A DNA stretch of 64,000 nucleotides from Heracleum sosnowskyi (lineage: Eukaryota; Streptophyta; Magnoliopsida; Apiales; Apiaceae). The notes beneath the pieces were generated by a model. That model had not been told where the DNA came from. It did not search any database and worked only from the letters and a program-made list of their open reading frames with translations. Location of the stretch: contig CM061240.1 of NCBI GenBank assembly GCA_030848705.1, positions 23,083,001 to 23,147,000 on the forward strand, read 5' to 3'. This document shows, piece after piece, positions 56,658-64,000 of this stretch (position 1 is the first letter of the stretch; each line of letters starts with the position of its first letter). Position numbers and translations under genes: made by a program.

Positions 56658-59600
56658 TTTGGTTTTATTGTGTGCAGGGAGACAAAAGGAATCTTTGGTA
56701 CTTGGATAGTGGTTGTTCAAGACACATGACTGGTGATTCTACCCTGCTCACAGAGTTTCAGGAAAGAGCTGGCCCTTGTATTGCTTTTGGAGATGACAGC
56801 AAAGGCTACACAAAGGGATATGGCTTGATTTCAAAAGAGAATGTCATCATAGATGAGGTTGCATTGGTGGATGGTCTTAAGCACAATTTGCTTAGTATCA
56901 GTCAACTCTGTGACAAAGGATTTTTAGTTACTTTTTCAAAAGAAGCCTGTGTTGTTTCTAAAGGAGGAAACAACAATGTGGTAATGACTGGATTCAGAAG
57001 AGGGAATGTGTACATTGCTGACTTTAGTAGCACAAGTTCAGACACCATCACTTGTCTTTTCAGCAAAGCAAGCAAGGATGAAAGTTGGCTATGGCACAAG
57101 AAATTATCTCATCTGAATTTCAAGGTTATGAATGATTTGGTGAGGAAAGATCTTGCTAGAGGAATTCCACAGGTGGAGTTTTACAAGGATGGTTTGTGTG
57201 ATGCCTGTCAAAAAGGGAAACAAAAGAAGGCATCATTCAAAAGCAAGACAGAGTCATCAATTGTTCATCAGCTTGAGTTACTTCATATGGATTTGTTTGG
57301 CCCTGTAAATGTCATGTCTATTTCAAAGAAGAAATACTGTCTTGTGATTGTTGATGATTTTTCTAGATTTACATGGACTTTCTTTTTGCACTCTAAAGAT
57401 GAGGCAAGTGAAATCATTATCAATCACATCAAGATGGTAAGCAATCATCCTGATTTCAAAGTAAGAAGGATTAGGAGTGACAATGGGACAGAATTCAAGA
57501 ATTCAAGCATGAAGGTGTTCTGTGAAGAAAATGGTATTTTGCATGAGTTTTCAGCAGCAAGAACACCACAGCAAAATGGTGTAGTTGAAAGGAAAAACAG
57601 AACACTTATTGAAGCTGCAAGGACAATGCTAGATGAATCAAAGTTACCAACTTATTTTTGGGCTGAGGCAGTTAACACAGCTTGCTTCACTCAGAATATT
57701 TCTTTGATTAATCAGGCCAAAGGAATGACCCCTTATCAGTTACTCAAAAGAAAGAAGCCACTATTAGATTTTCTTCATGTCTTTGGATGCAAGTGCTTTG
57801 TTCTGAGAAATCAAGCTGAGCATTTGGGGAAATTTGAAGCAAAGGCAGATGAAGCAATATTTGTGGGATATGCAGCAGGGAAAGCTTACAGAGTCTTTAA
57901 TCTCAGAATCAACATTGTTATGGAATCTGTACATGTTGTTTTTGATGATCTCAAAATACAAGGTCTCTGTGATGAAGGTTTCCATGAAAGTCTCTCTTTT
58001 GAGAATGAGGAAGGAGAACAAGTGAATCATGATAAGGCTACTGAGAAACAGCCTAAAGTTGTTGTATCTAGCACAGATGAAAGCAGCAGTGAAGATGAAG
58101 TTGCTGCATTAAGATTGAAAAGAATAGCTGCTAGTAGACCAAATGATCATTTCGTTGACAGTCAAAATGAGCGTTTCGTTGACAACCAAAATGGTCATAC
58201 CGTTGACAGTCATAGAAATGGTTCTAGAAGTGATCATTTAGGGACAACAAACTCAGGGGGAGTTTCTCAAGGACAAATGTCCAATCAAGGCAATCATGAT
58301 CATGAAGCTACCTCGTCTAGAGCAAATCTACCTCCCTCAAGAAAATGGACTAAAGATCATCCCTTTGAACTCATTATAGGTGATGTTTCTTCAAAAGTCC
58401 AAACTAGAAGAGCAACTCAAGAAGAATGTCTATATAGCAGCTTTCTGTCTCAAGATGAGCCAAAGAAAGTTGAGGATGCACTTCTAGATCCAGATTGGGT
58501 TTTGGCTATGCAAGAAGAGCTAAACCAATTTGAAAGGAACAATGTATGGAAGCTGGTGCCCAAGCCTAAGGACAGGAGTGTCATAGGCACAAAATGGGTG
58601 TTCAGAAACAAGATGGATGAAAATGGCATAGTCACAAGGAATAAAGCTAGATTGGTTGCAAAAGGCTATTCACAGGAAGAAGGAATCGATTATGATGAAA
58701 CCTTTGCTCCTGGTGCAAGACTAGAAGCAATAAGGATTTTCCTAGCCTATGCAGCCCATGCCAATTTCAAGGTCTATCAAATGGATGTTAAGAGTGCTTT
58801 TCTAAATGGGGAACTGGAAGAGGAGGTGTATGTGAGTCAACCTCCTGGTTTTGAAGATGATGATTTTCCAGAGTATGTGTACTTTCTCCTCAAAGCACTC
58901 TATGGTTTGAAACAAGCACCTAGAGCCTGGTATGACACACTTTCACAGTTCCTTCTTGAGAATCACTTCACTAGAGGTACTGTAGATAATACCCTTTTTC
59001 ATAGGATTGTGAATGGCTCTACAATACTTGTTCAAATTTATGTAGATGACATAATTTTTGGGTCTACAGATGAAAAACTTTGTCAAAAGTTTGCCAAGCT
59101 TATGCAAAGTAAGTATGAAATGAGCATGATGGGAGAATTAACTTACTTTCTTGGTCTTCAAGTAAAGCAAGTTAATGAAGGCATTTTCATTAGTCAAACA
59201 AAATATATTTTTGATTTATTGAAGAAGTTTAACTTAATGGAATGCTCTCCTGCCAAAACACCCATGCCTACTGCCACCAAACTTGAATTGAATACTAAGG
59301 AAAAATCTGTGGACATTTCAAGTTACAGAGGCATGGTTGGCTCACTTTTATATTTAACAGCTAGTAGACCTGATATTATGTTTGCTACATGTTTATGTGC
59401 TAGATTTCAGGCTGATCCTAGGGAATCCCATTTAGTTGCTATTAAAAGGATTTTCAGATATCTCAAAGGAACATCAAACCTTGGCATTTGGTATCCTAGA
59501 GAATCTGGTTTTGAACTAATTGGTTATTCAGATGCAGATTATGCAGGATGTAAAATTGACAGGAAAAGCACAACAGGCACCTGTCAATTCTTAGGAAACA

Positions 59601-59983
59601 AGCTTGTGTCATGGTTCAGCAAGAAACAAAACTCAGTTTCCACCTCCACAGCTGAGGCTGAGTATATTGCAGCTGGAAGTTGTTGTGCACAGATTTTATG
59701 GATGAAAAATCAACTACTTGATTATGGATTAAGAGTTGAGAAAATTCCTATTTTCTGTGACAACACTAGTGCCATTGCCATTACTGAGAATCCAGTGCAG
59801 CATTCAAGAACCAAGCACATTGACATCAAGTACCATTTCATTAGAGAACATGTTATGAATGGTACTGTGGAGTTACATTTTGTTCCAAGTGAACAACAAC
59901 TTGCAGACATCTTTACCAAGCCACTTGATGAATCAACATTCTCAAGATTAGTAAGTGAGCTAGGTATGCTAAATTTCTCTTAA
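56636..59983 (+). CDS. SIRE-2 pol: protease, integrase, RT, RNase H
   Basis: 1,115 residues without interruption. Protease YLDSGCSRHMTG at ~25; HHCC pre-integrase at ~140-190 (WHKKLSHLNF, CDACQKGK); integrase catalytic Asp in HMDLFGP (~217), Asp in RSDNGTEF (~280) and Glu in GVVERKNR (~317). A Ser/Asn-rich linker follows (~480-570) with motif copies at 58150-58210. RT runs from ~636 to ~830 with YVDDIIFGS at ~802. RNase H from ~960 has GYSDADYAGCKIDRKS and CDNTSAIA. FAPGARLEAI has Gly where SIRE-1 has Val (FAPVARLEAI); this could weaken RT. The ATG at 56636 lies within gag, so pol is probably made by frameshift or from a spliced RNA. Confidence 0.92.
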   Translation: MGTKINLIWFYCVQGDKRNLWYLDSGCSRHMTGDSTLLTEFQERAGPCIAFGDDSKGYTKGYGLISKENVIIDEVALVDGLKHNLLSISQLCDKGFLVTFSKEACVVSKGGNNNVVMTGFRRGNVYIADFSSTSSDTITCLFSKASKDESWLWHKKLSHLNFKVMNDLVRKDLARGIPQVEFYKDGLCDACQKGKQKKASFKSKTESSIVHQLELLHMDLFGPVNVMSISKKKYCLVIVDDFSRFTWTFFLHSKDEASEIIINHIKMVSNHPDFKVRRIRSDNGTEFKNSSMKVFCEENGILHEFSAARTPQQNGVVERKNRTLIEAARTMLDESKLPTYFWAEAVNTACFTQNISLINQAKGMTPYQLLKRKKPLLDFLHVFGCKCFVLRNQAEHLGKFEAKADEAIFVGYAAGKAYRVFNLRINIVMESVHVVFDDLKIQGLCDEGFHESLSFENEEGEQVNHDKATEKQPKVVVSSTDESSSEDEVAALRLKRIAASRPNDHFVDSQNERFVDNQNGHTVDSHRNGSRSDHLGTTNSGGVSQGQMSNQGNHDHEATSSRANLPPSRKWTKDHPFELIIGDVSSKVQTRRATQEECLYSSFLSQDEPKKVEDALLDPDWVLAMQEELNQFERNNVWKLVPKPKDRSVIGTKWVFRNKMDENGIVTRNKARLVAKGYSQEEGIDYDETFAPGARLEAIRIFLAYAAHANFKVYQMDVKSAFLNGELEEEVYVSQPPGFEDDDFPEYVYFLLKALYGLKQAPRAWYDTLSQFLLENHFTRGTVDNTLFHRIVNGSTILVQIYVDDIIFGSTDEKLCQKFAKLMQSKYEMSMMGELTYFLGLQVKQVNEGIFISQTKYIFDLLKKFNLMECSPAKTPMPTATKLELNTKEKSVDISSYRGMVGSLLYLTASRPDIMFATCLCARFQADPRESHLVAIKRIFRYLKGTSNLGIWYPRESGFELIGYSDADYAGCKIDRKSTTGTCQFLGNKLVSWFSKKQNSVSTSTAEAEYIAAGSCCAQILWMKNQLLDYGLRVEKIPIFCDNTSAIAITENPVQHSRTKHIDIKYHFIREHVMNGTVELHFVPSEQQLADIFTKPLDESTFSRLVSELGMLNFS

Positions 59984-60529
59984 TTATTTTTGAGATATTT
60001 GCAAGTCATAATGCAGCCAGAAATTTGCTATGTTTTTTTTTTTCTGTGAATAAATTTTCTCAGGAAAAGGTAAAATTTTGTCTAAGTCAAAATTACTATG
60101 CCAACGGAATGCACCATTTCGTTGACAGTCTTAGCAGTTTTCTGGGTGTTTCGTTGATAGCTCTTTTATATCAACGAAACGCAGCTTTATCAACGAAATA
60201 AGACGGGACTTTAACCGCCCAATCCTGATTCGTTGATTTAGCGCTTTTTATCTGAACCGTTGAAATGTGACACGTCTTTTACCACGATCTATGCATACAC
60301 CCCTGTAAGTATAAATCATGGTAATACTTTAAGAGTAACGGTTATATTTTTAAGCCAATCCAGTAATTTACATTTATTATTGGATTCATTTTCTGAGAAT
60401 TTTTGGGGGAGTATTTAAGAAATTTTAGTTTTATTATTTCTTTTTACCTGTTCTCAAAAATTTCAAAGGCTTTTTCTCTCTTCTTCTCTCTATCAATCAA
60501 TTCAGTTCGAAGCTTTCCTTTAATCAACA
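59984..60529 (+). promoter_or_regulatory. Spacer between pol and ORF3 of SIRE-2 with motif cluster and leader-like sequence
   Basis: 546 bases without an ORF. 60101-60245 has about six copies of the TCAACGAAA motif in both orientations. GGGGGAG and a TATTTAAG box follow at 60405-60419, then a CT-rich leader (CTTTTTCTCTCTTCTTCTC) leading to the ORF3 ATG at 60530. SIRE-1 has the same order: motif cluster, TATA-like box, pyrimidine leader, ATG. This suggests a separate promoter for ORF3; it is an inference. Confidence 0.4.
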
Positions 60530-63500
60530 ATGGCACCCATAGTCAAGCTAATGTCTGCTGGAGGGTTCATCTATGAGAAGAACAACTCCATCCCTTTTGT
60601 TGTCAAGGAAAACCCGAACAGTCTGTTCTTCAAAATGATGGATTTCATGAAGAATTGCAAGTTGAGCTATGCAATGTTTCACTCTACACCACTCTACAAT
60701 GAGATAATCGAGGAGATTTGGACCTCATGTGAGTATAGTGGAACAAACTGCACACTACAATTCACTCTTCAAGGTAATGAGTACATAGTTAATTCTGATG
60801 TTTTGCAAGCATGTTTACATATTCCTGATAATAACTGTGATGCTTTGCCTACTAACACTGAAATAACTACCATGTTAAATTCTATAAACTACTCTTTGCC
60901 TACTGATAATCTGGGTAGAATAATTAGGAGAGGTTTGGTTAGAGAATACAGTTATTTAGCTGATGCATTCATTAAGGTCTTTTCTGGAAAGATTAGTAAT
61001 TTTGATGCATTAACTAACTCTATGTTAATTCTCCTAACCATGCTTCTAAATGATAGATATCACAACTTTAGCACCCAACTTATGTATGAAATTGGTGCTA
61101 AGTTGGGTGACAAAGCGAATAGGAAGAAAAATATCTATTATGCTAGGTTTCTGATGATGTTGGCTAACCATGTTAGTCCAGCACCATTAGTTATCTCTAA
61201 CCCTAATGCCAGGTTCGAGTGCTTTGTGCAAGAAAAGAGAGTATTGACAGACATACTCAGGCTGAACCACAATGGTGATGTTCCAGTGGTGTATCTGCCA
61301 ATCATTGAGGTAACTACTACTATCCCTGTTAGTGTAGCTAACTCCTCTACTGTTTTACCTTCCAATGTTGCTATGGAGTCTGTAGCTGTGACCCAACAGG
61401 CTCCTACCCTAGCAACAAAACCTAAATCAAAGAAATCCTCCAAGCCAACCTCAGGTGCTTCTCAAAAGGCACCTGTTGTAAAAACTACCACACAACCTAA
61501 GGGGAGTGAGTCTGGAGTTGTAAGAGGTGAGGGAAGGGGTGAACATCAAAGAAACCCCAAGGATAAGGAAGGACAGGTTAGTGTGTACCAGCCAAGCCCC
61601 ATTGTGTCTTCCCAACAAGGCACAATGAGTAAAATGGATTTAAACACAAGTCTAATTGCATCCTCCCAAAAGGATGTGATTATTGAAACAAGCTCTCCAC
61701 CAAGAGCACAGTCCAAGAGGGTAAGGGACACTTCAAGCCCAAAGTCTACATTTTCCCAATACCAAAGGAGAGTGAAGCAAAAGTCCAAGGGTACACAGGG
61801 TGCACACACACTGGAAGCAACACTTCCAGTTTCTCAAATTCAGTTTGATGTAACCCCTATCATTACTCTGGGGTTACAGTCCCATTCTCTAAACATCAAT
61901 CTTGAATTATCTCCATCCAATTCACCAACTCAATCTTTAGATGTGGACATGATCCATACATCTATTCCTGATTCTCCAACTCTAATCTTGGAGAAGCCCC
62001 ACTCTGAAGCTGGTGGCCATCACTTGTTAAGTGATTTGTTGGGCCATCAACCAATTTTTCCTGAAGTTGCAAGGGGATCTGTGGACCATTCTTTAAAATC
62101 AATCACCACAGACTCTACTGTAATTTCTCATTCTCAAAGTGCTTTCTTGACTTCATCAACGAAACAGTCTATTTCGTTGACAAGTGTTTCTCCATCAACG
62201 GTATCCATACCGTTGACAGTTCAAACTACCATTCCGTTGATAGTTCACTCTGCACCTTTAATTGAAAATCAAGTTGTTCCCACAACTAGTGCAGATGATC
62301 TAGTGGTAGTTGAGACACTTCTAGGACTGAGAGGGAGTGAAACTGAGAGGCTGGCTTGCAGCCAGGCAAAAGGAGAGAATGTGAGTGAGAGGCTGGCTAT
62401 TTCTTCCAGCCAGGCAAAAGGAGAGATTGAGAGTTCCACCTTAGAAGGTGAAGGTGAGGGTGTGAGAGGTGTGAGCCATGGGGAGCCCATGATGCAAGAA
62501 CAGAGTGGAGAGAGAGAAGGGACTACAGGAGAAATAAGGATGGAAGCAGCCATTGCTAATGAGTTAATGGAGGTCAGTGAGGGAGAAAGGGAACCTACTT
62601 TCCAAGAGGTTTATCAACAAACTCTGGATAGTATTTCCCTGGATCCTGAGACCTTTACTCATCCTGTGCCAGCCTATCAAATTATGGCTCAGCAGGGCAA
62701 TGTGGAGGCAGAAAGGTCACTAAATCTAATTCATACAACTGCATCAATGCAAAGAGCAAAGGATGCCCTGACCAATCTACCTTCAGGAGCTGCAGCAAGT
62801 GGAGAATTTGAGTTTTCTGATGCTGAGGACAGCTATGGTGATAATCTACAGGTGGCCACCACTTCACAGACTGGGACTTCTGTGGTGCCTCCTACACCAG
62901 GCTGGCTTTCTCAAGGTATGCATGGTAGAGCCACTCTAGATGCTGCTATCTCCAGGCAGTACAATGAAGCCTACTTAGCTCATGAGTCTGCAAATGCAAG
63001 AGACAAGAAATTCTACAAGGCCATCATGGATTCTCTGGAAATTCAAAGGCTACAAATGATGCAGACAAGGATTGAGGCTACAGAAATCAAGGACTCTATT
63101 AGCAATTTCAGGGATGCTAACTACAGGATGATGGATGAAAAGCTCCCTCTTCTCACTATGTCCAAAATGAACAGGTTTTTCTCTAAGGAACCTGAAGTGG
63201 CTACCTCCTTGAAGACTCTCTCTTCTAGAGTGGACAAGGTGGAAGCTACTTTATCTCAAATGCAAAAGGAACAGGAGAAGCAGACTCAACTTTTGGCCCA
63301 GCTAGTGGCAGCTCAAGGACTCCCAGTTGTCTCTCTTGATGATAACAAAAAGGGGGAGAAATCTCAGGAGCTAACCATTCAAATCACAAAGGTGCTGGTC
63401 CCAACCATCACATTGCCACAGGAGCCACTAGCAATGGGGGAGTTTGGAAAGAAGAATAAGGATGGCATTGACTTGATCCAGGAAGCTTCTATGAGGATAC

Positions 63501-64000
63501 AACTTGCAGCACAGATCAAAGATCATTGGTCCAACATAGAAGCAAGGTTCAAGAAAATTACTGAATCTTCAAAGACAGATCAGCCATCAACAAATGCAAT
63601 GGTGACTGCACAAGTGGAGCCACAGTTCAAGAGCTCTTATGCTATAGAGCCCCTTCTACATGGAGTCATTCAAGGACCAAGAAAGGAGAAAGGACAAACT
63701 TCATGCATTAGGGATGTGGAAGAAGCTACATTACAAAGAAGCTTATCTCCCAAGTCTCCTGCTAAACCAAAAGGCAAAAACATAGCAAGGACTTTCTATC
63801 CTGCACCTTATCCAGATGAGCTCAAACTACTTGGACTTCTCATCACAAAAAGCAAGGAAAGTAATAATCATGAGATAAGGAAGCAAAGGGCAATTGTCTA
63901 CAGGAATGGACAACAAATCTGTGTTTGGGCTGGTCATCCAAACTTTGCTGAAGCCAAGGCTGAGGAATCAGAAAGAGCAGCTATGCAAGCTCTTGCAGTA
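60530..64000 (+). CDS. SIRE-2 ORF3: giant third ORF, open at window end
   Basis: From ATGGCACCC at 60530 the frame is open for 1,157 codons to the last base of the window, with no stop. It starts MAPIVKLMSAGGFIYEKNNS. The first ~250 residues correspond loosely to the SIRE-1 ORF3 domain (CTLQFTLQGNEYIVNSDVLQ against EFKINGQQYILTAEVINTAL). Low-complexity Ser/Thr/Pro sequence follows, then an acidic part, and a coiled coil near residues 892-935 (RVDKVEATLSQMQKEQEKQT). Next comes DDNKKGEKSQEL, resembling STKGEKVLRSES in SIRE-1. Five motif copies lie at 62155-62240. The position is that of the env-like gene of SIRE elements, but I see no signal peptide or transmembrane segment in the part present. 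Confidence 0.8.
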   Translation, partial: MAPIVKLMSAGGFIYEKNNSIPFVVKENPNSLFFKMMDFMKNCKLSYAMFHSTPLYNEIIEEIWTSCEYSGTNCTLQFTLQGNEYIVNSDVLQACLHIPDNNCDALPTNTEITTMLNSINYSLPTDNLGRIIRRGLVREYSYLADAFIKVFSGKISNFDALTNSMLILLTMLLNDRYHNFSTQLMYEIGAKLGDKANRKKNIYYARFLMMLANHVSPAPLVISNPNARFECFVQEKRVLTDILRLNHNGDVPVVYLPIIEVTTTIPVSVANSSTVLPSNVAMESVAVTQQAPTLATKPKSKKSSKPTSGASQKAPVVKTTTQPKGSESGVVRGEGRGEHQRNPKDKEGQVSVYQPSPIVSSQQGTMSKMDLNTSLIASSQKDVIIETSSPPRAQSKRVRDTSSPKSTFSQYQRRVKQKSKGTQGAHTLEATLPVSQIQFDVTPIITLGLQSHSLNINLELSPSNSPTQSLDVDMIHTSIPDSPTLILEKPHSEAGGHHLLSDLLGHQPIFPEVARGSVDHSLKSITTDSTVISHSQSAFLTSSTKQSISLTSVSPSTVSIPLTVQTTIPLIVHSAPLIENQVVPTTSADDLVVVETLLGLRGSETERLACSQAKGENVSERLAISSSQAKGEIESSTLEGEGEGVRGVSHGEPMMQEQSGEREGTTGEIRMEAAIANELMEVSEGEREPTFQEVYQQTLDSISLDPETFTHPVPAYQIMAQQGNVEAERSLNLIHTTASMQRAKDALTNLPSGAAASGEFEFSDAEDSYGDNLQVATTSQTGTSVVPPTPGWLSQGMHGRATLDAAISRQYNEAYLAHESANARDKKFYKAIMDSLEIQRLQMMQTRIEATEIKDSISNFRDANYRMMDEKLPLLTMSKMNRFFSKEPEVATSLKTLSSRVDKVEATLSQMQKEQEKQTQLLAQLVAAQGLPVVSLDDNKKGEKSQELTIQITKVLVPTITLPQEPLAMGEFGKKNKDGIDLIQEASMRIQLAAQIKDHWSNIEARFKKITESSKTDQPSTNAMVTAQVEPQFKSSYAIEPLLHGVIQGPRKEKGQTSCIRDVEEATLQRSLSPKSPAKPKGKNIARTFYPAPYPDELKLLGLLITKSKESNNHEIRKQRAIVYRNGQQICVWAGHPNFAEAKAEESERAAMQALAV

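Larger units (their letters stand above)
53126..64000 (+). mobile_element. SIRE-2: SIRE-type Ty1/copia element, 3' part outside window
   Basis: Forward element: LTR 53126-54118, TGGTATCAGAGC primer site, gag, pol, spacer, and a third ORF still open at 64000. Gag and pol show no stop or internal frame change, so this copy may be competent, unlike SIRE-1. Gag and pol are clearly related to those of SIRE-1 but differ throughout; the third ORFs are much more divergent. Confidence 0.93.

Overview
This window is plant nuclear DNA. The evidence is one intron-rich gene for a plastid-type UbiA prenyltransferase set in a dense mass of plant transposons: Tat-lineage Ty3/gypsy, SIRE-type and Tork-like Ty1/copia, CACTA, Helitron and MITEs. 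The prenyltransferase resembles the coumarin/homogentisate class known from Apiaceae. That points to a celery/parsley/hogweed-type plant, but the family assignment is an inference.

Layout. 1-3857: right half of a forward Tat gypsy element (GYP-A), ending in a 705-bp LTR. 5577-8724: complete LTR element without coding capacity (NA-LTR), target duplication ATCTC. 9197-17631: second Tat element (GYP-B), target duplication TTCTT, whose whole interior is inverted relative to its own outer LTR portions; this leaves a 177-bp inverted repeat at one end and a 1,336-bp palindrome at the other. 18711-22676: the only evident host gene, a 12-exon prenyltransferase of 401 codons that looks intact. 22996-29281: CACTA element (CACTA-1, duplication AAT) carrying minus-strand exon-like coding pieces and invaded by a second CACTA element (CACTA-2, 23828-26852, duplication TTT). 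30259-47335: internally deleted Tork-like copia element whose 3' LTR is split by a 14.5-kb SIRE-type copia element (SIRE-1, 32756-47287, minus strand, duplication GTTAT). 47336-53125: non-coding DNA with a copia relic, MITEs, a small Helitron and an AT-rich tandem array. 53126-64000: 5' part of a second, forward SIRE-type element (SIRE-2) with open gag, pol and a very long third ORF that runs off the window.

How the parts relate. SIRE-2 encodes everything expected for copia movement (gag with two zinc knuckles, protease, integrase, RT, RNase H) plus the large third ORF. SIRE-1 has nearly identical LTRs but several disabling changes, so it was probably copied with proteins supplied in trans. 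GYP-A and GYP-B share LTR, PPT, an antisense ORF and a TTTCGACCT-rich 3' region, and belong to one family.

Most notable observations: (1) each SIRE element carries its own short motif (TCAACGAAA / TTTCGTTGACAG in SIRE-2, TGACAGTA / TGCTGTCA in SIRE-1), clustered at the same five places: LTR, distal gag, the integrase-RT linker, the pol-ORF3 spacer and ORF3. In SIRE-2 the motif appears in both orientations and different reading frames. (2) GYP-B is best explained by an inversion between short palindromes in its two LTRs. All similarity statements come from reading the sequence; no database search was run.
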